A stretch of DNA of 64,000 nt, from positions 5,146,001 through 5,210,000 of the forward strand of contig NZ_AP022560.1 of NCBI RefSeq assembly GCF_010726085.1. Reading direction: 5' to 3'. Source of the stretch: Mycolicibacterium moriokaense (GTDB lineage: Bacteria > Actinomycetota > Actinomycetes > Mycobacteriales > Mycobacteriaceae). Position 1 is the first letter of the stretch. Each line of letters opens with the position of its first letter. Shown in pieces: positions 1-8,014 of the stretch. The position numbers were made by a program, and so were the translations under genes. Under the pieces are notes generated by a model that was not told the origin of the DNA, searched no databases, and saw nothing but the letters and a program-made list of their open reading frames with translations.

Positions 1-239
1 GGTCATGGGCCCAACTGTAATCGGCGAGCGGCGCGAACCCTTCGGTGAACCCGGCCAGGTATCATGAGGTCAGGAAGCAGCATCGTGAGGGTCGAAGAGA
101 CCAGGCCGCTCCCTAAGAAATGTGCGTGCACGCAGTCGGCCCGCCTACCTCAGCGCAGGGCCCCGGCAAAGCTTTCGTCGAACTCGTGCGCGCGTGGACG
201 CCATGAGGAATCGACAATTGAAAGGCAAGCCTCCCGCGT
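1..239. other. Left-edge intergenic region, no complete gene
   Basis: No complete gene is supported here. On the minus strand a short frame from about 63 leftwards reads YLAGFTEGFAPLADYSWAHD and looks protein-like. It could be the start of a gene that is divergent from rhlE and continues out of the window (M. tuberculosis has Rv3210c in that place). However, it is preceded in frame by a TGA and has no ATG, GTG or TTG, so the start, or a frameshift, cannot be resolved from the window. The plus-strand frame from 2 to 67 is also open up to a TGA. The rest is taken as the rhlE leader, with AAAGG at 221-225. Confidence 0.3.
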
Positions 240-1694
240 ATGACGCATCTCAATCGAACATTTGCTGAACTCGGAGTCCGCGACGAAATCGTGCGCGCAC
301 TCAAGGAGGACGGCAAGGAACATCCTTTTGCCATCCAAGAACTGACCATGCCGCTCGCGCTTGCGGGTGACGACCTGATCGGTCAGGCCCGTACAGGTAT
401 GGGCAAGACGCTGGCGTTCGGCGTGCCGCTGCTGCAGCGGATCACCACCGACCCGACCAGGGAGCTGACGGGTATCCCGCGCGCGCTCGTCGTCGTGCCC
501 ACCCGCGAGCTGTGCCTGCAGGTGTCGAGCGACCTGGCGTCCGCGGCCAAGTACCTGCGGGCCGGCGACCGGAAGCTCACGGTCACGTCCATCTACGGCG
601 GCCGGCCGTACGAGCCGCAGATCGAGGCCCTGCAGAAGGGCGTCGACGTCGTCGTCGGTACCCCGGGCCGGTTGCTCGACCTCGCTCAGCAGGGGCACCT
701 GCAGCTGGGCGGGCTGTCGATGCTGGTGCTCGACGAGGCCGACGAGATGCTCGACCTGGGCTTCCTGCCCGATATCGAGCGGATCCTGCGCCAGATCCCC
801 GATGAACGGCAGGCGATGCTGTTTTCGGCGACCATGCCGGACCCGATCATCACGCTGGCGCGCACGTTCATGAACCAGCCGACCCACATCCGGGCCGAGG
901 CCCCGCATTCGGCGGCCACCCATGACACCACCGAGCAGTTCGCCTACCGCGCCCACGCGCTGGACAAGGTCGAGATGGTCGCCCGAATTCTGCAGGCCGA
1001 GGGTCGCGGCGCGACGATGATCTTCACCAGGACCAAGCGCACCGCCCAGAAGGTGTCCGACGAACTGGCCGAGCGCGGCTTCAAGGTCGGCGCGGTGCAC
1101 GGCGACCTCGGTCAGGGCGCCCGCGAGAAGTCGCTCAAGGCGTTCCGCTCCGGCGAGATCGACGTGTTGGTGGCGACGGACGTGGCGGCTCGCGGTATCG
1201 ACATCGACGACATCACCCACGTGATCAACTACCAGATCCCCGAGGACGAGCAGTCCTACGTGCACCGCATCGGCCGCACCGGCCGCGCCGGCAAGACCGG
1301 TATCGCGGTCACGCTGGTCGACTGGGATGAACTGCCCCGCTGGGCGATGATCGACAAGGCTCTTGGCCTCAACACCCCCGACCCGGCGGAGACGTACTCC
1401 AGCTCGCCGCATCTCTACGAAGAGCTGAACATCCCCGCCGACGCGACGGGAACCGTGGGCGACCCGCGCAAGGCGCACGCCGCGCGGCCGCCGGCCGAGA
1501 AGAAGTCCGCCGACCGTCCCGCCCGCAACCGCACCCGCACGCGGCGGCGGACCCGCGGCGGCGAGCCGGTCACCGGACACACCACAACCGCGCCGACCGA
1601 GCAAGCCTCGTCGGAGGCCGCGGAAGGCACCGACGGCGCGCCGCGGCGCCGGCGTCGCCGCCGTCCGCGCAAGGCTGCGGCCACCACGGGCTAA
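240..1694 (+). CDS. rhlE: DEAD-box ATP-dependent RNA helicase RhlE
   Basis: This 484-residue superfamily 2 RNA helicase unwinds or remodels RNA duplexes using ATP, typically in ribosome assembly or mRNA turnover. Visible motifs in order are the Q motif (F8 to Q33), Walker A ARTGMGKT (50-57), PTREL (87-91), TPGR (141-144), DEAD (165-168), SAT (196-198), ARGID (317-321) and HRIGRTGR (342-349). The catalytic core ends near residue 400. The tail after about 415 is rich in Arg, Lys, Thr and Pro with runs of arginine, typical of an RNA-binding extension. The ATG start fits the Q-motif spacing; no in-frame start lies just upstream. It is orthologous in position to Rv3211. Confidence 0.95.
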   Translation: MTHLNRTFAELGVRDEIVRALKEDGKEHPFAIQELTMPLALAGDDLIGQARTGMGKTLAFGVPLLQRITTDPTRELTGIPRALVVVPTRELCLQVSSDLASAAKYLRAGDRKLTVTSIYGGRPYEPQIEALQKGVDVVVGTPGRLLDLAQQGHLQLGGLSMLVLDEADEMLDLGFLPDIERILRQIPDERQAMLFSATMPDPIITLARTFMNQPTHIRAEAPHSAATHDTTEQFAYRAHALDKVEMVARILQAEGRGATMIFTRTKRTAQKVSDELAERGFKVGAVHGDLGQGAREKSLKAFRSGEIDVLVATDVAARGIDIDDITHVINYQIPEDEQSYVHRIGRTGRAGKTGIAVTLVDWDELPRWAMIDKALGLNTPDPAETYSSSPHLYEELNIPADATGTVGDPRKAHAARPPAEKKSADRPARNRTRTRRRTRGGEPVTGHTTTAPTEQASSEAAEGTDGAPRRRRRRRPRKAAATTG

Positions 1695-1711
1695 CTCGCT
1701 TCCACCACCCG

Positions 1712-2926
1712 ATGGTCAAACCCGAACGCCGCACTCGCGCCGACGTGGTGGCGGCGATCGTGATCGCCGCCGTCATCGCCGTCACCGCCGGTCTCGTCTG
1801 GTGGACGAGTGATGCCAGGGCGACGATCAGCCGCCCCGCGGCGAGCCCGGTGCCGCCGCTGGCCAACGCCAAGACGGTGCCATCGACGCTGCGCGAGCTG
1901 TGGACCGCGCCCAGTCCCAAGACGACGGCGCCGCTGGTGGTCGCTGCAAGCGTGGTCACCGGTGACGGCTCCACGGTCCAGGGCCGCGATCCGGTCTCCG
2001 GAACTCCGATGTGGTCCTACGCGCGCACCGACCTGGATCTGTGCGGCGTCAGCTGGGTGTACCAGTACGCCGTCGCGGTCTACCCCGACACCCGCGGCTG
2101 CGGCCAGGTCAGCACCATCGACGCCAAGACGGGTAAGCGCGGTCCCGCCCGCACCGCCTACGCGGACCCCGAGGTGAAACTGTCGTCGGACGGCACCGTG
2201 GTGCTGTCCTTCGGCGACAGCCGTCTCGAGCTATGGCGCTCCGACATGGTCAGAATGCTCAGTTACGGCGCGCTGGACGCCAGGATCAAGCCCGACGTCC
2301 CGGTGTTGCCGCTCTGCCGGCTGTTGTCGGCGGCCGCCAGTTCGACCTCCGTCGCCGTCTTCGAGTCCTGTCCGGATCAGCCGGACGTGCGGCTGACCCT
2401 GCTGCGGCCGTCGGACGAGGAGGACACCCCCGAAATGAAGTACGTCCCCCAGCCCGGCGTGAGCGCCGACTCCAACGCCCAGGTGATCGCGGTCGCCGAT
2501 ACGACGGCGGCGGTCTACGTGCCGACGCCCAAACCGGTCGTGAACATCGTCGACGAAACCGGCACGACGATCGCGAGCACGCCGCTCACCAAGCCGGCGT
2601 CGGAGAACGCGACGATGTCGCGCGCAGGAGACCTGATCACCTGGTGGACCGGCGACAGCGTAATGGTGTTCTCCGCCAACGACCTTCGCTACAAGTACAC
2701 GATCTCGCCGTCCGGTCCCAACGTTCCGCTGGGACCGGCGACGGCGATGGCGGGGCGGCTGCTGGTACCGGTCACCGGCGGCTACGACATATTCGACCCG
2801 CAGGACGGCGAGGGTGACCGCCATATCCCGGTGCAGAGGCCGGCGAGCGACACCCCGATCGTCCCTGCCGTCGCGGGCTCGACAGTGCTCGAACAGCGGG
2901 GCGACGACGTGGTCGCGCTCGGCTAA
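1712..2926 (+). CDS. Membrane-anchored beta-propeller-like protein (Rv3212 type)
   Basis: This 404-residue protein has a short basic N-terminus, one membrane segment at about residues 11-32 (AIVIAAVIAVTAGLVWW) and a large extracytoplasmic part. Recurring short strands of the type seen in PQQ-like propellers (GRDPVSGTPMWSY, TIDAKTGKR, DIFDPQDGEG) suggest a repeat-based beta fold, but no blade motif is strong enough to assign a ligand. The gene starts 17 bp after the rhlE stop, so the two are probably co-transcribed, as in M. tuberculosis (Rv3211-Rv3212). The function is unknown. It ends just before a palindrome that separates it from the convergent ParA gene. Confidence 0.8.
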   Translation: MVKPERRTRADVVAAIVIAAVIAVTAGLVWWTSDARATISRPAASPVPPLANAKTVPSTLRELWTAPSPKTTAPLVVAASVVTGDGSTVQGRDPVSGTPMWSYARTDLDLCGVSWVYQYAVAVYPDTRGCGQVSTIDAKTGKRGPARTAYADPEVKLSSDGTVVLSFGDSRLELWRSDMVRMLSYGALDARIKPDVPVLPLCRLLSAAASSTSVAVFESCPDQPDVRLTLLRPSDEEDTPEMKYVPQPGVSADSNAQVIAVADTTAAVYVPTPKPVVNIVDETGTTIASTPLTKPASENATMSRAGDLITWWTGDSVMVFSANDLRYKYTISPSGPNVPLGPATAMAGRLLVPVTGGYDIFDPQDGEGDRHIPVQRPASDTPIVPAVAGSTVLEQRGDDVVALG

Positions 2927-2928
2927 CT

Positions 2929-2981
2929 GCGGTTTCGGCGTGCTAAGTCTCGCTGAGCGTGACCCCGCACGCCGAAATCGC
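2929..2981. repeat. Dispersed palindrome, family 1, copy A
   Basis: The outer arms GCGGTTTCGGCGTGC (2929-2943) and GCACGCCGAAATCGC (2967-2981) pair with one G-T wobble. Inside them, CGCT and AGCG with flanking GTC and GAC form a second small hairpin. The element exactly fills the space between two convergent stop codons (2926 and 2981). Similar elements lie at 51841-51893 and 63518-63566. A bidirectional terminator is the simplest reading. Confidence 0.75.
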
Positions 2982-3775
2982 TACACCTCGGGCGTATACG
3001 TCGCGAGGGGTTTGCCGTTCTTCCAGTGCTTGAGCAGCGCGCTCGCCAACTCGCGATAGGCGCTCGCGCCCTTGTTCTTTCGGCTCGCGAGCACCGACGC
3101 CCCTGATGCGGTCGCCTCGGCGAAGCGCACGGTGCGGGGAATGGGCGGTGCGAGCACCGGCAGGTCGTATCGGTCGGCGACGTCGAGGAGCACGTCACGG
3201 CTGTGCGTGGTGCGCGAGTCGTACAGCGTCGGCAGCGCGCCCAGCAACTTCAGGTCACTGTTGGTGATCTGCTGGACGTCGTTGATGGTGCGCAGGAACT
3301 GGCCGACGCCGCGATGGGCCAGCGTCTCGCACTGCAGCGGCACGATCACGTCGTCGGCCGCCGTCAGCCCGTTGAGCGTAAGCACGCCCAGCGACGGCGG
3401 ACAGTCGACGATCACAACGTCGAACCGATCGGCGACCTTGTCCAGCGCACGCTTGAGGGCGTATTCGCGGCCGGCCCGCATCAACAACATCGCCTCGGCC
3501 CCGGCCAGGTCGATGTTGGCGGGCAGCAGCGTCATCCCCTCGGTCGTGTCGACCAGCGCCGCGTCGGTCTCGACCTCGCCGAGGAGCACCTCATGGATCG
3601 ACACCGGCAGCTTGTCGGGGTCCTGACCCAACGAGAACGTCAAACAACCCTGCGGATCGAGGTCGACCAGCAGCACCCGCCGGCCCTTCTCCGCCATCGC
3701 CGCGCCCAACGACGCCACCGTCGTCGTTTTGGCGACCCCACCCTTTTGATTGGCGACCGCAAGTACCCGCGTCAC
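2981..3775 (-). CDS. ParA/Soj-family ATPase (Rv3213c type)
   Basis: This 264-residue deviant Walker ATPase starts at GTG 3775 and reads VTRVLAVANQKGGVAKTTT; KGGVAKTT is the deviant Walker A with its signature lysine. The open frame extends upstream, but that part is a shadow of the gpm2 gene, and the family start lies exactly at GTG 3775 behind AGGATGAGAGG. VIVDCPPSLGVLTLNGL is the A'/Walker B region. Such proteins position chromosomes, plasmids or other cargo, usually with a ParB partner. No parB lies next to it, and the main parA/parB pair is normally near oriC, so the cargo of this orphan homologue is unknown. Confidence 0.88.
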   Translation of the reverse strand: MTRVLAVANQKGGVAKTTTVASLGAAMAEKGRRVLLVDLDPQGCLTFSLGQDPDKLPVSIHEVLLGEVETDAALVDTTEGMTLLPANIDLAGAEAMLLMRAGREYALKRALDKVADRFDVVIVDCPPSLGVLTLNGLTAADDVIVPLQCETLAHRGVGQFLRTINDVQQITNSDLKLLGALPTLYDSRTTHSRDVLLDVADRYDLPVLAPPIPRTVRFAEATASGASVLASRKNKGASAYRELASALLKHWKNGKPLATYTPEV

Positions 3776-3833
3776 CCTCTCATCCTGGCACGCCCACCAA
3801 CACCGCCGCCGTCCGTGGGGCAGAATCGCCAGG

Positions 3834-4445
3834 GTGACTGTCGAGCAGCACCGACTGCTATTGCTTCGCCACGGCGAGACGGAGTGGTCACTTTCGGGTC
3901 GGCACACCGGCCGCACCGAACTCGACCTCACCGACGCCGGCCGGGAGCAGGCCACGCTGGCCGCCGACGCACTGGACGTGCTGAGACTCGACAACCCGTT
4001 CATCGTGTCCAGTCCGCGAAAGCGTGCGCTCGTCACCGCCGAACTCGCCGGCCTGACGGTCGACGAAGTGTCTCCCCTTCTCGCCGAATGGGATTACGGC
4101 GACTACGAAGGACTCACGACGAAGGAAATCCAGCAGGCGGAGCCCGACTGGCTGGTGTGGACGCACGGATGCCCGGGCGGCGAATCCATCCAGCAGGTCA
4201 GCGACCGGGCCGACCGCGCCATCGAGTACGCGTTGCCGTACCTCAAGGAGCGCGACGTCCTCTTCGTCGGCCACGGCCACTTCTCCCGTGCGGTGGTGAC
4301 GCGCTGGGTGGAGCTGCCGATCTCTGAAGGCATCAGGTTCGCGATGGTGGCCGCGTCTATCGCGGTGTGCGGACACGAACACGGCGTGCGCCAGATCAGC
4401 GCACTGGGACTCACGGGCCATCGCCACCCGTGTCTACCGGCATGA
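3834..4445 (+). CDS. gpm2: Histidine phosphatase family acid phosphatase (Rv3214 type)
   Basis: This 203-residue member of the phosphoglycerate mutase-like (2H) family has the catalytic motif LLLRHGETEWS near the N-terminus and a second catalytic histidine in FVGHGHFSRA. The M. tuberculosis orthologue Rv3214 was named gpm2 or entD but is known as a broad acid phosphatase, not a true mutase, so the symbol should not be read as a glycolytic role. The start is GTG 3834 after AGG. The next gene starts inside the stop codon (ATGA, 4442-4445), which indicates translational coupling to the isochorismate synthase gene. Confidence 0.9.
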   Translation: MTVEQHRLLLLRHGETEWSLSGRHTGRTELDLTDAGREQATLAADALDVLRLDNPFIVSSPRKRALVTAELAGLTVDEVSPLLAEWDYGDYEGLTTKEIQQAEPDWLVWTHGCPGGESIQQVSDRADRAIEYALPYLKERDVLFVGHGHFSRAVVTRWVELPISEGIRFAMVAASIAVCGHEHGVRQISALGLTGHRHPCLPA

Positions 4446-5539
4446 CCCGCGAACCGTCCTTCGTCCTGGCCTCCGATGGCACCGCCGTCGTCGCCGACGG
4501 CATACACACCGCGTTCCCGAGAGTCGCCGAGGCACGGGCCGCACTGGCGTCGCACAGCGCGCCAATAATATTGGGTGCCTTGCCATTTGACATGTTGAAA
4601 CCGGCTGCGCTCATCAGGCCGCAGTCGGTCCAGTTCCTCGACGCGCTACCGGAGTGGCCGGTGCGTGCGCTGCCGTCGGTGCAGATCGCCGAGACACTGC
4701 CCGAGCCCGACGAGCACCGGGCCCGCATCGCGACCGCGCTGGCCCGCCTGCGTGATCCGCACAACGTCTTGCACAAGGTGGTGCTGGCCCGCGCCCTGAC
4801 GCTGGTCTCCGACGGTCCGCTGGATGCCCGCACGATTCTGCACCGCCTTCTCGCCCAGGACCCTGCGGCCAACGCCTTTCTCGCCGACTTGTCCGCGGCG
4901 GGTGGGGGCTATTCGGGCACCGCACTCATCGGCGCAAGCCCGGAGTTGCTGGTGGCACGTAAGGGCGATCGCATGTTCTGTGCGCCGTTCGCGGGGTCGG
5001 CTCCGCGACTGCCCGACGCCGAGGCCGACGAGGCGAGCAGCGCCGCGCTGGCGTCGTCTGCGAAGAACCGACACGAACACCAGCTCGTCGTGGACGCGGT
5101 GCGCGCGGCACTGGATCCGCTGTGCGCCGAACTGGACATCGCGGCCGAGCCGAAGCTCAACAAGACCGCGGCGGTGTGGCACCTCTACACCCCGATCAGT
5201 GGACGGCTGCGCGAACACTCCATCACCGCACTGGATTTGGCGCTCGCGTTGCATCCCACGCCCGCGGTGGGCGGTGTGCCCAGCGACGCCGCGTCGGAGT
5301 TCATCACCGAACTGGAGGGCGACCGCGGGTTCTACGCGGGTGCGGTGGGTTGGTGCGATCAGCGCGGCGACGGCCGTTGGGTGGTGTCCATCCGCTGCGC
5401 GCAGCTGTCGGCCGATCGCCGTACGGCGCTGGCGTATGCGGGCGGCGGAATCGTCGCCGAGTCCGAACCGGACGACGAAGTCGACGAGACCACAACGAAA
5501 TTCAAGACGATCTTGGCAGCCCTGGGTGTCGAGACATGA
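4442..5539 (+). CDS. entC: Isochorismate synthase (EntC/MenF family)
   Basis: This 365-residue chorismate-utilising enzyme is predicted to convert chorismate to isochorismate, the precursor for menaquinone or salicylate-type siderophores. The C-terminal chorismate-binding domain has HKVVLARALTL, the ATPELL-like GASPELLVARKG, SAKNRHEHQLVVD, LHPTPAVGG and FYAGAVGW, all typical of the family. The start ATG overlaps the gpm2 stop (ATGA), and the downstream acetyltransferase repeats the same coupling at 5536-5539. This gives a tight three-gene operon like Rv3214-Rv3216. Confidence 0.92.
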   Translation: MTREPSFVLASDGTAVVADGIHTAFPRVAEARAALASHSAPIILGALPFDMLKPAALIRPQSVQFLDALPEWPVRALPSVQIAETLPEPDEHRARIATALARLRDPHNVLHKVVLARALTLVSDGPLDARTILHRLLAQDPAANAFLADLSAAGGGYSGTALIGASPELLVARKGDRMFCAPFAGSAPRLPDAEADEASSAALASSAKNRHEHQLVVDAVRAALDPLCAELDIAAEPKLNKTAAVWHLYTPISGRLREHSITALDLALALHPTPAVGGVPSDAASEFITELEGDRGFYAGAVGWCDQRGDGRWVVSIRCAQLSADRRTALAYAGGGIVAESEPDDEVDETTTKFKTILAALGVET

Positions 5540-6018
5540 CCGAGTTGATCCGTCCGGCGCGTCCGGGTGACGAGACCGAACTGACGGCGATGATTCACGA
5601 GCTCGCCGCGTTCGAACATGCCGCCGACGACTGCACCGTCACCGAAAACCAAATGCGGGACGCACTTTTCGGCGGTGCGCCGATCGTGTACGGCCACATC
5701 GCAGAGGTGGACGGCGTCGCCGCCGCGGCAGCGTTGTGGTTCCGAAACTTCTCCACCTGGGATGGCGTGGCGGGCATCTACCTCGAAGACCTGTTCGTGC
5801 GCCCACAGTTTCGGCGGCGCGGCCTGGCGCGCAAGCTGCTGTCGACGCTGGCCCGCGAGTGTGTCGCCAACGGTTACACCAGGCTGTCGTGGGCCGTGCT
5901 GGACTGGAACGTCAACGCGATCGCGCTCTACGACGCCGTCGGAGGCAAACCGCAGAGCGAGTGGATCACCTACCGGGTCTCCGGCCCGGAGTTGTCGGCA
6001 CTCGCCGGCGAGTCCTGA
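5536..6018 (+). CDS. GNAT-family N-acetyltransferase (Rv3216 type)
   Basis: This 160-residue GNAT protein has the acetyl-CoA binding loop FRRRGLARKLLSTLA after LEDLFVRPQ, and the conserved WAVLDWNVNAIALYDAVGG of the diamine/amino-acid acetyltransferase-like branch. The substrate cannot be read from sequence. It starts in the entC stop (ATGA overlap), so it is the last gene of the gpm2-entC operon. Its 3' end overlaps the convergent membrane-protein gene by 49 bp. Confidence 0.88.
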   Translation: MTELIRPARPGDETELTAMIHELAAFEHAADDCTVTENQMRDALFGGAPIVYGHIAEVDGVAAAAALWFRNFSTWDGVAGIYLEDLFVRPQFRRRGLARKLLSTLARECVANGYTRLSWAVLDWNVNAIALYDAVGGKPQSEWITYRVSGPELSALAGES

Positions 6019-6395
6019 GCTCCCGCCCATTGCAGCGCCGACGGGCTGAACAGCAGACCCAGGATGGCCAAGGCCACCACCGCCACCGCGATACCGGCGG
6101 CCCACTGACCAGAGCCCGCAGCGACGTAGTAGGCGACGCCCAGCAGGATCAGCTGGGCGAACACCGCCAGTCCGCGGCCCCACCGCCGACCCGTCCACAA
6201 CGCCCATCCCGCCGCGAGCACCGCCGAGCCCATGACGGCGAACCACAGTGCGGTGCCGAACTTGTTCATGCCGGGCTCCTCGGTCCCCAGCAGCCCGCTG
6301 CCCACGTACCACAGCGCGGCCAGCACACCCGCGAGGCCTTCCAGCGATACGACGATCGCCGCCTGACGAACGGTCGTGGGCGAGGGAACGGTCAC
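5970..6395 (-). CDS. Small integral membrane protein (Rv3217c type)
   Basis: This 141-residue protein has four hydrophobic segments at roughly residues 11-33, 45-66, 75-92 and 97-116, separated by short polar loops such as TGRRWGRG. This gives an all-membrane topology with a polar C-terminal tail. No catalytic motif was found. It lies opposite the acetyltransferase gene (3' overlap 49 bp) and divergent from the lipid kinase gene (50 bp between starts), the same arrangement as Rv3217c in M. tuberculosis. The function is unknown. Confidence 0.8.
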   Translation of the reverse strand: MTVPSPTTVRQAAIVVSLEGLAGVLAALWYVGSGLLGTEEPGMNKFGTALWFAVMGSAVLAAGWALWTGRRWGRGLAVFAQLILLGVAYYVAAGSGQWAAGIAVAVVALAILGLLFSPSALQWAGAQDSPASADNSGPETR

Positions 6396-6445
6396 GACGT
6401 CGAGCGTAGAGGCTCGGCCTGACCCGTTGGATAGGGTCGTCAGCT

Positions 6446-7399
6446 GTGCGCGCCGTGCTGATCGTCAACCCCAACGCGACATCGACGACCCCGGCCGGGC
6501 GCGACCTGCTGGCCCACGCGTTGGAAAGCCGGGTCAAGTTGACCGTCGTGCACACCGATCACCGGGGCCACGCCGTGGAGATCGGCCGTGACGCAGCACG
6601 AGACGGCGTGGACGTGCTGATCGTGCACGGGGGCGACGGCACGGTGAACGAGGTGGTCAACGGAATCCTGGAGGTCGCTGGGCCAGGTGCGGCGGCCCCC
6701 GCCGTCGGCATCGTGCCCGGTGGCTCCGCCAATGTCTTCGCCCGAGCGCTGGGGATCAGCCCCGATCCCATCGAGGCGACCAACCAGCTCATCGACCTGC
6801 TGTCGGCATATCGGCGGCGCAGGAAATGGCGTCGCATCGGCCTGATGGACTGTGGCGAGCGTTGGGCGGTGTTCACCGCGGGTTTGGGTGTCGACGGAGA
6901 CGTCGTCGCCGCCGTCGAGGCCCAGCGCGCCAAGGGACGCAAGGTCACCGCCTCGCGCTATATCCGGGTGGCTGTCCGCGAAATGCTGGCCAATGCCCGC
7001 AGGAAACCCACGCTGACGTTGCACATGCCCGGCCGCGACCCGGTCCAGGGGGCGCATTTCGTCTTCGTATCGAACGCGAGTCCCTGGACCTACGCGAATA
7101 CCAGGCCCGTGTGGACCAACCCGTCGACGACGTTCGAGACCGGCCTCGGGGTCTTCGCGATCACCAGCATGAACGTGTGGGCCAACTTACGGCTGGTGCG
7201 GAAGATGCTTTCGCGACGGCCGAGAATCGAAGCCGCCCATTTAATCCGTGAGGACGACCTGACACAACTGCGGGTGACCAGCGACACACCCGTTGCTTGT
7301 CAGATCGACGGAGACTACGTCGGGCTGAGGGAAACCATGGCCTTCACCGCGGTTCCGGATGCTCTCGCCGTGGTGGCACCACCGGCCAAAGGGCTCTGA
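6446..7399 (+). CDS. Diacylglycerol/lipid kinase family protein (Rv3218 type)
   Basis: This 317-residue protein has the DAGK catalytic fold. It begins AVLIVNPNATSTTPAGR, carries the nucleotide-binding GGDGTVNEVVNGI and the following GIVPGGSANVFARALG, and ends with a C-terminal lobe containing CQIDGDYVG. It should phosphorylate a lipid or sphingoid-type substrate at the inner membrane; the exact lipid is not evident. The start is GTG 6446 behind GGATAGGG at 6429-6436. It is monocistronic, followed by the long whiB1 leader. Confidence 0.88.
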   Translation: MRAVLIVNPNATSTTPAGRDLLAHALESRVKLTVVHTDHRGHAVEIGRDAARDGVDVLIVHGGDGTVNEVVNGILEVAGPGAAAPAVGIVPGGSANVFARALGISPDPIEATNQLIDLLSAYRRRRKWRRIGLMDCGERWAVFTAGLGVDGDVVAAVEAQRAKGRKVTASRYIRVAVREMLANARRKPTLTLHMPGRDPVQGAHFVFVSNASPWTYANTRPVWTNPSTTFETGLGVFAITSMNVWANLRLVRKMLSRRPRIEAAHLIREDDLTQLRVTSDTPVACQIDGDYVGLRETMAFTAVPDALAVVAPPAKGL

Positions 7400-7491
7400 C
7401 CTGCACTGACCGTCGGGCATTCGCCAATTAAGGGCGCAGGTTGGTCGAGTGTAGTACAAACGAGCGGGGGGTTCGGTAAGTGGGCCCCGCT

Positions 7492-7507
7492 AGTGAGGTT
7501 GCCCACT
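7492..7507. promoter_or_regulatory. CRP-like (cAMP receptor protein) site upstream of whiB1
   Basis: AGTGAGGTTGCCCACT resembles the mycobacterial CRP consensus TGTGA-N6-TCACA, with AGTGA on the left and CCACT on the right. M. tuberculosis whiB1 is known to be CRP-regulated through a site of this kind. The site is 140 bp before the start codon and 17 bp upstream of a TTGACA (7524-7529) that could serve as the -35 box. Confidence 0.6.
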
Positions 7508-7647
7508 TGTTAACTCGCGAGTATTGACATCTGTTCAGCCTGTGAAAAACTCGGATGCAACAGTGCAGAAACATTTCATGTGCACGCGTTAACAGCCGAC
7601 GAAAACGTCCGTGCGCTGTGCTGCGCACACGACAAGGAGTAATAACT

Positions 7648-7902
7648 ATGGATTGGCGCCACAAGGCGGTCTGTCGCGACGAGGATCCGGAACTGTTCTT
7701 CCCGGTGGGAAACAGCGGACCCGCGATTGCTCAGATCGCTGACGCGAAGCTTGTCTGCAACCGGTGCCCGGTGACCACAGAGTGCCTCACCTGGGCATTG
7801 GAGTCCGGACAGGACGCTGGCGTGTGGGGCGGCATGAGCGAGGACGAGCGGCGTGCACTGAAGCGGCGCAACGCCCGCACGAAGGCCCGCACCGGCGTCT
7901 AA
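7648..7902 (+). CDS. whiB1: Iron-sulfur transcription factor WhiB1
   Basis: This 84-residue Wbl protein has cluster-ligand cysteines C9, C37, C40 and C46 (the C-Xn-C-X2-C-X5-C pattern), the turn GVWGG (58-62) and a basic DNA-binding tail (RRALKRRNARTKARTG). In M. tuberculosis WhiB1 is essential, senses NO through its [4Fe-4S] cluster and binds the primary sigma factor SigA. The start is ATG 7648 with an excellent AAGGAG at 7634-7639. An upstream in-frame ATG at 7555 would add 31 residues unlike the family and is rejected. The 245-bp leader holds a CRP-like site; a strong terminator follows. Confidence 0.97.
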   Translation: MDWRHKAVCRDEDPELFFPVGNSGPAIAQIADAKLVCNRCPVTTECLTWALESGQDAGVWGGMSEDERRALKRRNARTKARTGV

Positions 7903-7919
7903 GCACCGTCAAACGATTT

Positions 7920-7945
7920 ACGGCCCCGACGTATGTCGGGGCCGT
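7920..7945 (+). terminator. Intrinsic terminator-like hairpin after whiB1
   Basis: A perfect 11-bp stem (ACGGCCCCGAC with GTCGGGGCCGT) closes a 4-base loop, GTAT, 18 bp after the whiB1 stop. The T tract is weak (AACTTTGT), as is usual for mycobacterial terminators. It also lies downstream of the convergent pdtaS gene and may serve both. Confidence 0.8.
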
Positions 7946-8014
7946 AACTTTGTGCCCATTCAAATTCACGAATTGTTCAGACACTGCTTTTTAAGTAAAA
8001 AGCGACGCAGGTCA

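Noticed and set aside
150-1604. 484-codon minus-strand open frame opposite rhlE
   Set aside because: It mirrors the rhlE frame, has no recognisable domain and a composition typical of a high-G+C antisense shadow.
2981-4036. 351-residue form of the ParA-like protein
   Set aside because: The extra 87 N-terminal residues are the antisense of gpm2; GTG 3775 gives the family start VTRVLAVANQKGG.
7555-7647. N-terminal extension of WhiB1 from ATG 7555
   Set aside because: AAGGAG at 7634-7639 fixes ATG 7648, and the 84-residue length matches the family.
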